DNA of 35,851 bases, from NCBI GenBank assembly GCA_012523785.1, contig JAAYTH010000031.1:1-35851 (forward strand). Reading direction: 5' to 3'. Source of the DNA: Bacillota bacterium (GTDB lineage: Bacteria > Bacillota > DTU030). Shown piece after piece: positions 1 to 7,903 of the stretch. Position 1 is the first letter of the stretch, and each line of letters opens with the position of its first letter. A model generated the notes under the pieces. That model made no database searches. It saw only the letters and a list, made by a program, of their open reading frames with translations, and was not told the DNA's origin. A program made the translations under genes and the position numbers.

Positions 1-294
1 AAAATACCCATGTTAATTAAAACTAATGGCCTGGGGGCAACCCTTGCCTTTATAAAGGCCAAGGGCAGCAAAAATGAGGCCTACCAACTTCTTTACGATC
101 AGACGGCAGAGTGGTTTATGAGGCAAGGGAAGGATTTAATTGAATTGGTAAGGGATGATGATTTAGTAGAAAAAATTGTTGGATTAAATTCTACTGCCTA
201 TCGGGTTGCGACCAGGGAGGTATTAGCCTTGTTTTTCTGGTTGCGCCGTTTTGCCGAGGGGCTAATAGAAGGAGAGGCGGAGGCCAATGACTGA
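1..294 (+). CDS. cmr5: Cmr5, type III-B CRISPR effector small subunit (5' partial)
   Basis: Small alpha-helical subunit that lines the inner filament of the Cmr RNA-targeting effector complex. The reading frame is open to the first base of the window (K-I-P before the first visible Met), so the gene starts upstream and the ATG at 10 is internal. Visible family features are the N-terminal block ending in TNGLGATLAFIKAKG, where Cmr5 proteins typically carry 'L-I-x-x-N-G-L-x-x-x-L-A-F', and a helical C-terminal half. About 97 residues are present; the family is usually around 120-150, so some 30-50 are probably missing. Its stop overlaps the start of cmr6 (ATGACTGA), which shows translational coupling within one operon. 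The other cmr genes (cmr1-4) are presumably upstream, outside the window. Identification rests on motif recall and on the neighbouring Cmr6. Confidence 0.85.
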   Translation, partial: KIPMLIKTNGLGATLAFIKAKGSKNEAYQLLYDQTAEWFMRQGKDLIELVRDDDLVEKIVGLNSTAYRVATREVLALFFWLRRFAEGLIEGEAEAND

Positions 295-1378
295 GCGGGG
301 GCAAATTAAAAGGTATTTTTCCGATAGGGGTTTTGGGTTTATTGCATGGAAAAAAGAAGAGGATGTTTTCTTCCATATAAGTAATTATGACGAAGAAGGT
401 ACTCCCGTGGAAGGAGATTGGGTGGAGTTTTCCCTAGGGGTTGGCCGAAGGGGAAGACCTGCGGCTGAGGGTGTGAAGAAAACAGCCCCCCCTTTTATTC
501 CCCTGGATGAGGCCCATTACAAAATACCCGCTGATACTAGAAATGTAATTACCCTAAAACAGGTTGACAATTTTTATCTTAAATTAAATCGCCTGGCCTA
601 TTTTCACAAAAGGGATAGTAAAAGTGGCTTTGAACTTTTGCTGACCGATAAGGGTGATGTTTCATATGAACTGGAGCCTAACCTCAGTGGTGTAAATTTT
701 CCCGCCATTATCGCCCGCCAAGAAAAACTGGTGGAAGATCTGGCGGAGGAAACTGTTAAAATAACATTTATCCCGGATGGACGCCTTATCATTGGTTTGG
801 GGCAACCTTCGGTCTATGAAACATCCCTTACCTTACACCACCTGTATGGGATTCCCTACATACCCGCAAGTGCCTTAAAGGGTATAACCAGAAGTTGGCT
901 GCTTTCGGAGGTTTTTGGCCAAAATGAGGAGGAAGCACTGCGCGATGAAGCTTTCCGCCAAATTTTCGGAGGGCCAAAAACCGACAATTTACTGGCCCAA
1001 AGGGGCGCTGTGCGCTTTTTAGATGCCTTTCCCCTGGAGGAGCCAAAGCTGGTCTTTGATATTATAAACCCCCATTATGCCAGCTATTACTCGGACCCCG
1101 AGGGGAAAAAACCGCCCGGGGATTATGATACCCCCATACCCATTGTATTTTTAGCGGTGGAAGCAAAGGCGGGATTTGGCATTGTTCTGACTGTACGGGA
1201 AAACGCCATAATCCAGCAGGGCAGGTTGGCAGGGAAAAGGATCTTAGATATAGTTGCCCAGCATTTAAGGGAAGCCCTAGTTGATCAGGGTATAGGGGCC
1301 AAAACTTCGGTGGGATATGGGTATGCATTGGCCGGGCAGAATTTATCCCCGGCGGATGCCAAGTTTCATACGGATTAG
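287..1378 (+). CDS. cmr6: Cmr6 RAMP protein with N-terminal cold-shock domain
   Basis: Cmr6 is a RAMP-fold subunit at the crRNA 3'-end (head) side of the type III-B Cmr complex. Residues from about 95 on are Cmr6-like: a central segment with LGQPSVYETSLTLH and GIPYIPASALKG (typical RAMP 'S-x-L-K-G'), then FGGPKTDN, RGAVRFLDAFP, a DIINPHYASYY block, and a C-terminal glycine-rich loop GIGAKTSVGYG at about 335-345. Residues 1-65 form a complete cold-shock (CSD) OB fold, with RNP1-like RGFGFIA at 14-20 and RNP2-like DVFFHIS at 26-32. The CSD and RAMP parts are in one uninterrupted frame, so this is a fusion and not two genes. At 363 aa the protein is longer than the roughly 230-300 aa I expect for Cmr6. 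It overlaps cmr5 by 8 bases. No CRISPR array follows within the window. The Cmr6 assignment is firm; the role of the CSD is inferred. Confidence 0.9.
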   Translation: MTERGQIKRYFSDRGFGFIAWKKEEDVFFHISNYDEEGTPVEGDWVEFSLGVGRRGRPAAEGVKKTAPPFIPLDEAHYKIPADTRNVITLKQVDNFYLKLNRLAYFHKRDSKSGFELLLTDKGDVSYELEPNLSGVNFPAIIARQEKLVEDLAEETVKITFIPDGRLIIGLGQPSVYETSLTLHHLYGIPYIPASALKGITRSWLLSEVFGQNEEEALRDEAFRQIFGGPKTDNLLAQRGAVRFLDAFPLEEPKLVFDIINPHYASYYSDPEGKKPPGDYDTPIPIVFLAVEAKAGFGIVLTVRENAIIQQGRLAGKRILDIVAQHLREALVDQGIGAKTSVGYGYALAGQNLSPADAKFHTD

Positions 1379-1485
1379 GGGGCAAATCAGGGAAGGCTAT
1401 AAGGGAAAACCATTAGTGTGCATCGCTACTCCGGATGGGGTGGGGAAATACGGGTCGGGAGGGATTGATGCAGGGTGGGTCGCAT

Positions 1486-1923
1486 ATGGAAGAAGTGAGG
1501 AGCATTGATATTGCCCGGGCAGCGTTGAGAATGGCCCTTACAAGCACTAGGGAAGAGGAACATGAGCTGCAAAGGGAATTTGGGCGGGAAAAAATGAAGA
1601 CGGTGGCAGTCGATTATGGGGGCGAATTTATTGCTTCCTTCCAAAGGGTGGTGGAACGGGCTATAGTTGCCGCCAAGCGGGAAGGTGTTATCGAGGCAAC
1701 CCATCTGGAGGAAGGGGCAGTGGCCGGGGCGGCCAGGGAATCACTGTCCCAGGTGCTGCCCAAGGCCATGGGTTTGAATGTGGGGGGTAAAATCGGTATT
1801 GCCCGTAAGGGGGGCCACATAGGTGTGGCGGTGTTTTTTGCTGTGGGTCTGCTCCATTTAGATGAAATTGCGGTGGGGCTTTCCCACCGGGCGGTGCCGA
1901 ATGTAAATAATGAAAAGGCCTAG
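1486..1923 (+). CDS. HutP-family RNA-binding regulator homologue
   Basis: HutP of Bacillus is a histidine- and Mg2+-activated RNA antiterminator of the histidine utilisation operon. This 145-aa protein matches the family in length and in its C-terminal half: GGKIGIARKGGH, VAVFFAVGLLHLDE and VGLSHRAVP. The start at 1486 has an AGGGTGGG-like site at a good distance; ATG 1468 is an alternative but sits only 4 bases after GGGAGGG. Compared with the Bacillus protein as I remember it, the helix that carries two metal-binding histidines (S-H-A-L-Y-H) reads E-G-A-V-A-G here. Ligand use may therefore differ. No histidine-utilisation genes are in the window, so the target RNA is unknown. It stands alone between the Cmr operon and a terminator. 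Confidence 0.75.
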   Translation: MEEVRSIDIARAALRMALTSTREEEHELQREFGREKMKTVAVDYGGEFIASFQRVVERAIVAAKREGVIEATHLEEGAVAGAARESLSQVLPKAMGLNVGGKIGIARKGGHIGVAVFFAVGLLHLDEIAVGLSHRAVPNVNNEKA

Positions 1924-2001
1924 CCTTGGTTTCTACCGGGACATGATCATTACTGGGGTTTTTAATCCTAGAGTTTGGGAGTAATTAAATAATTTATTTT
2001 C

Positions 2002-2024
2002 CCCGGCTAGAGCCGGGTTTTTTT
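2002..2024 (+). terminator. Rho-independent terminator after the HutP-family gene
   Basis: A six-base GC stem (CCCGGC / GCCGGG) with a TAGA loop is followed by seven T residues. It lies 78 bases after the HutP-family stop codon and before the mraZ promoter region, so it separates the CRISPR/HutP side from the dcw cluster. Confidence 0.85.
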
Positions 2025-2067
2025 CTGCCTAAAAATTATTTTCATAGTTTTGGAGAAAACAGCAGGA

Positions 2068-2096
2068 GATACAGAAGGGGCGGCGAATGTTAATAT
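2068..2096 (+). promoter_or_regulatory. Candidate sigma-A promoter of the dcw cluster
   Basis: A -10 element TAATAT (2091-2096) is preceded by an extended TGT. A weak -35, GATACA (2068-2073), lies 17 bases upstream. The MraZ repeats begin directly at the next base, which fits repression by MraZ at the start of transcription. The -35 is poor, so the call rests mainly on the extended -10 and on position. Confidence 0.45.
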
Positions 2097-2142
2097 GTGG
2101 GGTAAAGTGGGGGAAAGTGGGGATTATGCACCCGAAGTGGGG
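2097..2142 (+). promoter_or_regulatory. MraZ operator: 10-bp-phased GTGGGG repeats
   Basis: GTGGGG occurs at 2097, 2107, 2117 and 2137, exactly on a 10-base register, with the 2127 position replaced by a non-matching hexamer. Three copies carry an AAA or GAA before them. MraZ proteins are known to bind short G-rich direct repeats of this kind, one helical turn apart, upstream of their own gene. The array ends just before the mraZ start, so autoregulation is the likely role. Confidence 0.8.
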
Positions 2143-2150
2143 TGGCTGGC

Positions 2151-2582
2151 ATGTTTATGGGAGAATATCGCCACACTATAGATAGCAAGGGTCGGCTTAT
2201 TATTCCGGCTAAATTTCGGGATGGGCTCGGTCATTCTTTTGTGGCTACTAAGGGATTGGATAATTGCCTTTTTTTATATCCCCAAGAAGAATGGTCCAGC
2301 CTGGAACTAAAGTTAAAATCCCTCCCCTTTACCAAGGCCGATGCCCGGGCCTTTGTTCGCTTCTTTTTTTCCGGGGCCTCAGAATGTGAATTGGATAGAC
2401 AGGGACGTATTCTCTTACCTCCAAACTTGCGGGAGTATGCCGGTGTGGATAAGGATGTGGTGGTAATAGGGGTATCTAGCCGGGTTGAAATTTGGAGTGA
2501 AAAGGGATGGCATGAATACAGCAATAGGGCCGGGGAGACCTATGAGGAAATAGCGGAAAAAATCGTTGGTTTGGAATTATAA
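2151..2582 (+). CDS. mraZ: MraZ transcriptional regulator of the dcw cluster
   Basis: MraZ is an AbrB-like ring-forming DNA-binding protein that controls the division and cell wall operon, usually by repression. The protein has the expected length (143 aa) and two swapped-hairpin repeats. The first begins [19 protein letters not shown] and the second has [19 protein letters not shown]; each carries the D-x-x-G-R-x-x-x-P signature. The ATG at 2151 is chosen because family members start M-F-M-G-E-Y; a GTG nine bases upstream is in frame. It is the first gene after the repeat operator and lies 26 bases before rsmH. Confidence 0.95.
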   Translation: MFMGEYRHTIDSKGRLIIPAKFRDGLGHSFVATKGLDNCLFLYPQEEWSSLELKLKSLPFTKADARAFVRFFFSGASECELDRQGRILLPPNLREYAGVDKDVVVIGVSSRVEIWSEKGWHEYSNRAGETYEEIAEKIVGLEL

Positions 2583-2608
2583 GATCCCACTGGGGGCTAT
2601 ACATCACT

Positions 2609-3574
2609 ATGGATTTTAAACATAAACCGGTGTTGGCAGCCGAGGCAATTTTTTGGCTTAATTGTAGTCCCGGAGGGGTATATATTGATTGCACCCTGGG
2701 GGGCGGGGGACATGCCCGGGCTATTTTGGAGAAAATTTTACCCGGGGGGTACTTGGTTGGCATTGATAGGGATCCGGCAGCCTTGGATGCAGCACGGAGG
2801 CACTTGGCACCATTTAAAGAGTCGGTTTCTATTGTTCAGGGCAATTTCCGCGATCTAAATTCAATTATTGCTCCCCTGAAATTAGGGAAAATAGATGGCA
2901 TTATCTTTGATTTTGGTGTTTCGTCTTTTCAGTTGGAGTCCCCTGCTAGGGGCTTTTCTTATCAGTTGGATGGGCCCCTGGATATGCGCATGGATCCCCA
3001 ACAAGAAAAGAAGGCATCCCATCTGGTGAATGGGCTTTCAGAAGAAAAATTAACCCACATAATTAGGCAATATGGGGAAGAACGATGGGCGGCCCGAATA
3101 GCCCAATTCATTGTCAAGGCCCGAAGGTCTAAACCCCTCGAAACTACCGCAGAATTGGTGGAGGTTATAAAAGCTGCCATACCGGCTGGAGTACGCAGAG
3201 GGGGGCCCCATCCGGCCCGGCGCACCTTCCAAGCCCTGCGGATAGCGGTCAATGATGAACTTGATTCTATATCCCAGGCATTGAAGGCAGCAGTGGGGGT
3301 ATTGTCACCAGGGGGACGGGTATGTGCCATATCCTTTCATTCCCTGGAGGACAGGATTGTGAAACAGACCTTTAGGGATCTGGCCCGGGAATGTATCTGC
3401 CCACCGGAGTTTCCCGTCTGTGTTTGTGAACAAGAGCCTCAATTGGAGATTTTAACCAGGCGGCCGGTAAGGCCAAGCATTGGGGAATTGCAGGAAAACC
3501 CCAGGGCCCGCAGCGCCAAACTCCGGGCCGGGGCAAAAATCGCAGCTGTTCTAAAGAGGGAAGTGGGTGAATAA
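2609..3574 (+). CDS. rsmH: 16S rRNA (cytosine-1402-N4) methyltransferase RsmH
   Basis: RsmH (formerly MraW) uses S-adenosylmethionine to methylate C1402 of 16S rRNA in the decoding centre. The 321-aa protein has the full family pattern: HKPVLAAEAI at the N-terminus, the SAM-binding DCTLGGGGHARAILE, GIDRDPAAL, DFGVSSFQLESPARGFSY, and the C-terminal FHSLEDRIVKQTF with RPSIGELQENPRARSAKLR. Its place between mraZ and ftsL is the standard dcw order. The stop codon is only two bases before the likely ftsL start, so the two are probably translationally coupled. Confidence 0.97.
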   Translation: MDFKHKPVLAAEAIFWLNCSPGGVYIDCTLGGGGHARAILEKILPGGYLVGIDRDPAALDAARRHLAPFKESVSIVQGNFRDLNSIIAPLKLGKIDGIIFDFGVSSFQLESPARGFSYQLDGPLDMRMDPQQEKKASHLVNGLSEEKLTHIIRQYGEERWAARIAQFIVKARRSKPLETTAELVEVIKAAIPAGVRRGGPHPARRTFQALRIAVNDELDSISQALKAAVGVLSPGGRVCAISFHSLEDRIVKQTFRDLARECICPPEFPVCVCEQEPQLEILTRRPVRPSIGELQENPRARSAKLRAGAKIAAVLKREVGE

Positions 3575-3576
3575 AT

Positions 3577-4056
3577 TTGGTTATGACCAGGGGTAATACT
3601 GCCATTAGCCATCGACAGGTTAAAACAAGCCCAAAAAGGCAGCCCAAAAGGGTTGGACGCCCGGGCCATCGACTACGGGTGGGGCCCATGGCCCTTTATG
3701 GTGTGGCGATTTGCCTGGCGGTAATGATCGCCCTTCTTTACCTCTCTCAATATGCTGTATTGGCCCATTTGAGCCTGCAAATTAACAATTTGCAGGAAAA
3801 AGTAGAGGCTTTGGAGCGGGAAAATTGCAATCTAGAACAACGGTCTGCCTATTTGGCCTCCCTGGATCGGGTGGAAAGAATTGCCCGCGAGGATCTGGGT
3901 ATGGTTCCTTTTCAGGAAATAAGGTATTTGCCAAGGTTAAACACCAATGTGGAAATGGATACCAAAGTTGTAAAATCGGAGGAGGAAAGGGCTGTATCTA
4001 AGTTGGTCAATTGGATAAGGCCGAAAACCGCCCTGGCCGAAGGTTCTGAACAGTAG
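3577..4056 (+). CDS. ftsL: FtsL/DivIC-type septum formation protein
   Basis: A small bitopic membrane protein of the divisome that forms a complex with the DivIC and FtsQ (DivIB) partners and helps activate septal wall synthesis. The 159-aa product has a basic cytoplasmic tail of about 40 residues, one transmembrane segment at about 41-62 (LYGVAICLAVMIALLYLSQY), and a short leucine-rich coiled coil (LQINNLQEKVEALERENCNLEQ, about 68-90). It ends with the typical ERIAREDLGMV motif and a tail rich in charged residues. The TTG start at 3577 has GGTGA six bases upstream; ATG 3583 is the alternative. Assignment is by position and architecture because FtsL sequences diverge quickly. Confidence 0.85.
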   Translation: MVMTRGNTAISHRQVKTSPKRQPKRVGRPGHRLRVGPMALYGVAICLAVMIALLYLSQYAVLAHLSLQINNLQEKVEALERENCNLEQRSAYLASLDRVERIAREDLGMVPFQEIRYLPRLNTNVEMDTKVVKSEEERAVSKLVNWIRPKTALAEGSEQ

Positions 4057-4087
4057 ATTCATGGCGGCTTTTCAAGGAGGTAAACCC

Positions 4088-6178
4088 ATGACTCCGTTGG
4101 TGGTTAAACGACGGATTGTAGGATTATTTCTTTTTATCGCCCTTAGCGTCTTAGCACTGGGAGGGCGTTTATTTTTCCTACAGGTACTGCAAAGTGATGA
4201 TTATCAACAACAGGCCTTGGAAAATCGACTGCGGGAAATATACATCCAGCCCACCCGGGGGACAATTTATGACCGGGAAGGTAAGAAGCTGGCCTTTGAT
4301 ATTAGTGTCGATACGGTGGTTGCTAATCCGGCCCAGGTGGTGGATAAGGAATCAACTGCCCAGCGATTAGCAGAGGTGTTGGGGCTGGATGGCCAAGAGG
4401 TCTTGGAAAAGCTCTCACGCCATTCTGCCTTTGAGTGGGTTAAACGAAAAATTGATCCCGATGTGGCCCAGGAAGTTCGAGAGCTGGGTTTAGATGGTAT
4501 TTATTTGTTGGAAGAAACAAAACGATATTATCCGGAAGGTGTAGTGGCAGCCCATCTCCTGGGTTTTGCCGGTATAGATAACCAGGGCTTAGAAGGGATA
4601 GAGGTAACATACGATGGGCAGCTCCGGGGTTCTTTGGGAAGGGTGTTGGGAGAATCAACTGCCCTGGGTACTGATATTCCCGGTGGCTTTAAGAAGTATA
4701 TTCCCTCCCGAGATGGGCATAATCTTATTTTGACCATTGATAAAGTAATTCAGTATATCGTGGAACGGGAACTGGATCAAATAATGCTGGAATTTGGGGC
4801 CAAGTCGGCAATTATCATTGTAACTGATCCTTCTACTGGCGAGGTGCTGGCCATGGGCACAAGGCCCACTTATAATCCCAATGATCCCCTATCAGCACCG
4901 GATAATTGGCGTAATCTGGCTATTTGGTACAACTATGAACCGGGTTCTACTTTTAAGATCGTGACGGCGGCTGCAGCCTTGGAAGAAGGAGTTGTGTCAG
5001 AAAGTGACGGCTTCTTCTGTAAGGGGGCTATAACCGTTTCGGGTGCTACCATTAATTGTGTGGCAGCCCACGGCAGCCAAAGCCTGGCTGATGTGGTCAA
5101 AAACTCCTGTAATGTTGGCTTTGTTACCATTGGCCAACGGTTGGGCAAGGAAAGTCTGTATAAATATATCGAGGCTTTTGGCTTTGGTAAGCCCACGGGG
5201 GTTTCGCTTCCCGGCGAAGAAGGAGGGATTTTGCTCCCCAAAAATCAGGTGGGGCCAGTTGAACTGGCCAACAACGCCTTTGGGTATGGGGTTGCGGTAA
5301 CTCCCATCCAGATGGTTTCCATGGCCGGGGCGGTGGCCAATGACGGTGTTTTACTCCAACCCCAGATAGTTAGGGAAGTACGTGATCATGAAGGTAATCT
5401 GGTTCAGGGCTTTAAACCTAAGCCCTTTGGGCAGGTTATATCCAAGGAAACGGCCCGGCAACTATCAGGCTATTTGCAGTTGGTGATTGCGGAGGGGACC
5501 GGGAGAAGTGCCGCTGTACCGGGTTATAATCTGGCTGGCAAAACGGGCACGGCGGAAAAACTTGAACAGGGCCATTATACCGGTGATAAACATGTAGCCT
5601 CTTTTCTTGGTTATGGGCCCGTGGATGACCCTAAATTGGCTATTCTGGTTGTGGTTGACGAACCCCAAGGGGCTTACTTCGGTAGCCTGGTGGCTGCCCC
5701 GGCTTTTAAGGCGGTAATGGCGGAGAGCTTACAATACCTGGGGGTTCCTCCGACAGAAAAGTCAACGGAAGAAGAAGAGGCTGAGGTTTATGTACCGGTA
5801 CCTAATGTGGTAAATCTCCCCCTTTCGGAGGCAAAAACCATCCTAGGGGAGGCAGGTTTGGGAAACCGGCTGGAGAGGGAAGGAACCCTAATAATAGACC
5901 AAATGCCCCGGGCCGGGGCCAAGGTGGAAATGGGTACGGAGGTAATCTTATATCTGTGGGATGGGGAGGAACCTTTGCCTCAGCAAGATGAGGGCCAGGT
6001 AATGGTGCCCAACCTAAAAGGAAAAACTATACGGGAAGCGGCCCAAATTTTGAGCGACCTAGATTTATTGCTGCAGGCAGAGGGGACGGGTTTGGCTGTA
6101 TGGCAGGACCCGGCGCCACTAACGGTTGTTTCTGTGGGAAGCTTGGTAGAGGTGAAGTTTGCGCCGCCCACCTCCTGA
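4088..6178 (+). CDS. spoVD: Class B penicillin-binding protein with two PASTA domains (SpoVD/FtsI type)
   Basis: A D,D-transpeptidase that crosslinks peptidoglycan at the septum or spore cortex. The 696-aa protein has an N-terminal membrane anchor (about 10-30), a dimerisation domain beginning near RGTIYDREG, and a transpeptidase domain with SxxK at S287-K290, SxN at S340-N342 and KTG at 485-487. Two PASTA domains follow at about 571-628 and 638-694. PASTA modules are typical of SpoVD and of Gram-positive division PBPs. The start at 4088 has AAGGAGG seven bases upstream; the ATG at 4061 would put that site inside the gene. Only one class B PBP is present in the cluster, whereas Bacillus has pbpB and spoVD in tandem, so it could serve vegetative division as well as sporulation. 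The name spoVD is used for architecture; ftsI/pbpB is possible. Confidence 0.9.
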   Translation: MTPLVVKRRIVGLFLFIALSVLALGGRLFFLQVLQSDDYQQQALENRLREIYIQPTRGTIYDREGKKLAFDISVDTVVANPAQVVDKESTAQRLAEVLGLDGQEVLEKLSRHSAFEWVKRKIDPDVAQEVRELGLDGIYLLEETKRYYPEGVVAAHLLGFAGIDNQGLEGIEVTYDGQLRGSLGRVLGESTALGTDIPGGFKKYIPSRDGHNLILTIDKVIQYIVERELDQIMLEFGAKSAIIIVTDPSTGEVLAMGTRPTYNPNDPLSAPDNWRNLAIWYNYEPGSTFKIVTAAAALEEGVVSESDGFFCKGAITVSGATINCVAAHGSQSLADVVKNSCNVGFVTIGQRLGKESLYKYIEAFGFGKPTGVSLPGEEGGILLPKNQVGPVELANNAFGYGVAVTPIQMVSMAGAVANDGVLLQPQIVREVRDHEGNLVQGFKPKPFGQVISKETARQLSGYLQLVIAEGTGRSAAVPGYNLAGKTGTAEKLEQGHYTGDKHVASFLGYGPVDDPKLAILVVVDEPQGAYFGSLVAAPAFKAVMAESLQYLGVPPTEKSTEEEEAEVYVPVPNVVNLPLSEAKTILGEAGLGNRLEREGTLIIDQMPRAGAKVEMGTEVILYLWDGEEPLPQQDEGQVMVPNLKGKTIREAAQILSDLDLLLQAEGTGLAVWQDPAPLTVVSVGSLVEVKFAPPTS

Positions 6179-6324
6179 AAATAATAAAATGAAGGGTCCT
6201 AATGGCAGAGGTAGTTGACAAATAGTTGTCTAAAGGTAGTTTTTGTACCCCAGGCAGGAGAAAAAACTCTCTTCCAGAATTAAGGAGTAGCATTGATTGT
6301 AATGCCTATTTTTTCGACTAAAGG

Positions 6325-6333
6325 TGATATACT
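6325..6333 (+). promoter_or_regulatory. Candidate extended -10 promoter before murE
   Basis: TGATATACT has the extended TG-N plus TATACT form. It lies in the 225-base gap between spoVD and murE, the largest gap in the first half of the dcw cluster. No convincing -35 sits 16-18 bases upstream, so this is a weak internal promoter candidate. Confidence 0.3.
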
Positions 6334-6403
6334 ACTAAAAAGGCTTGCTAATGATTCTGGACAACGGACAAGGTAGATTATGGGAAGCAAGGAAAGGGTG
6401 GGA

Positions 6404-7903
6404 ATGATGGAGTTAAAACCGGAAAAACTTTGGCGGGGATTGCAGATCGAAGAGTATTCCGGCGACCCGGATATTATCCCGGCCGGTTTTACCTATGATT
6501 CCAGGCGGGTTGTGCCGGGGGATTTTTTTGTATGTATTGAGGGTTTCCAACATGATGGCCATGATTTTATTTCGGAGGCGGTCGCGGGGGGGTGTGGGGG
6601 CGTAGTAGTGCAAAAGGATGTGCCTGTTCCCCCGGGTGTGAACAAGATTAGAGTTCCCAATACCCGCTTGGCTTTGGCGCACCTTTCTGCCGCTTTCTAT
6701 GATCATCCTTCCCGGAAGTTGCGGCTCATTGGGGTAACGGGCACCAATGGTAAGACTACCACCACCCACCTCATTAACGCTATTCTGCGGGAGGCTGGTT
6801 ATAAAACCGGCTTAATTGGGACCATACATAACCGTATCGGGGAGGAAATACTGCCGGTGGAGCGAACCACCCCCGAATCTTTGGATTTGCAAGAGCTCCT
6901 TTATCGTATGGTTAAGGCCGGGATTGATTATTGCGTCATGGAAGTTTCTTCCCATGCCTTAAGCCTGGGGCGGGTTGCCCGGTGTGATTTTGACATGGGG
7001 GTATTTACTAACATTTCTCAAGATCATTTGGATTTTCACCAGGACATGGATGAATATTTTAGGGCCAAGAAAAAACTATTCACCCAGTTGACCCTAGCTT
7101 CAGTTAAAACAGGGCCTAAAACTGCCATTATCAACATGGATGACCAAAGGGGGCGCGAAATTGCCGGCCATTGTCCTGTTTCTTGGCTGGGCTATGGGGT
7201 GGAAAGGGAGACTGACCTACAAGCAGTGGCAATTGATATTGGCCCCCGGGGGGCAAAATTCTCCGCCCGCAATAAGGGTAAGGCAGTTCCCATATCCATC
7301 AGCCTGACCGGCATGTTTAGTATCTATAATGCTTTGGCGGCGGCCGGTGCGGCCATTGCCGAGGGTATTTCTTTGGAATCAATTGCCAAGGCTTTGGCGG
7401 CGGTACCCGGGGTGGCGGGCCGTTTTGAAAGCATTGATGAGGGACAAGACTTCGGTGTTATCGTGGACTATGCCCATACTCCCGATGGGTTGGAAAACAT
7501 TTTGCGGGCGGCCAATGAGTTTGTACCGGGGAGGAAGATTCTTGTCTTTGGCTGTGGTGGAGATAGGGACCGGACAAAGCGGCCTCTGATGGGGAAAATA
7601 GCCGTCACCCATGCGGATTATGTAGTGGTTACTTCCGATAATCCCCGCAGTGAAGACCCGGTGGCAATAATTGCTGATATTGAACCCGGGCTAAAAGAGG
7701 GTGGTAAATCTAATGGTGAGTATGAAATAATACCGGATCGGCGGCAGGCCATTGCAGCGGCCATCAGGATGGCTAGAAAAGGTGATATGGTTATTTTGGC
7801 GGGGAAAGGCCATGAGACCTACCAAATAATTGGTGAAGAGGTCCTCCCCTTTGATGATGGGGCCGTGGCGCGGGAGGTTTTAAGGGGGAAAAAGGAATGC
7901 TGA
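6404..7903 (+). CDS. murE: UDP-MurNAc-tripeptide synthetase MurE (meso-DAP adding)
   Basis: A cytoplasmic Mur ligase that adds the third residue to UDP-MurNAc-L-Ala-D-Glu using ATP. The protein is about 499 aa. It has the ATP-binding GVTGTNGKTTTTH at about 111-122, the lysine-bearing central domain with TTPESLDLQ, EVSSHAL, FTNISQDHLDFH, and the C-terminal domain with VDYAHTPDGLEN and FGCGGDRDRTKRPLMG. D412-N-P-R415 is the DNPR motif of enzymes that add meso-diaminopimelate and not lysine, so the wall is inferred to be of meso-DAP type. ATG 6404 or 6407 follows an AAGGGTGGG site; ATG 6380 is possible. It overlaps murF by 7 bases. Confidence 0.96.
   Translation: MMELKPEKLWRGLQIEEYSGDPDIIPAGFTYDSRRVVPGDFFVCIEGFQHDGHDFISEAVAGGCGGVVVQKDVPVPPGVNKIRVPNTRLALAHLSAAFYDHPSRKLRLIGVTGTNGKTTTTHLINAILREAGYKTGLIGTIHNRIGEEILPVERTTPESLDLQELLYRMVKAGIDYCVMEVSSHALSLGRVARCDFDMGVFTNISQDHLDFHQDMDEYFRAKKKLFTQLTLASVKTGPKTAIINMDDQRGREIAGHCPVSWLGYGVERETDLQAVAIDIGPRGAKFSARNKGKAVPISISLTGMFSIYNALAAAGAAIAEGISLESIAKALAAVPGVAGRFESIDEGQDFGVIVDYAHTPDGLENILRAANEFVPGRKILVFGCGGDRDRTKRPLMGKIAVTHADYVVVTSDNPRSEDPVAIIADIEPGLKEGGKSNGEYEIIPDRRQAIAAAIRMARKGDMVILAGKGHETYQIIGEEVLPFDDGAVAREVLRGKKEC

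Noticed and set aside
1379-1485. CRISPR repeats after cmr6
   Set aside because: No direct repeats of 25-37 bases are present here or elsewhere in the window.
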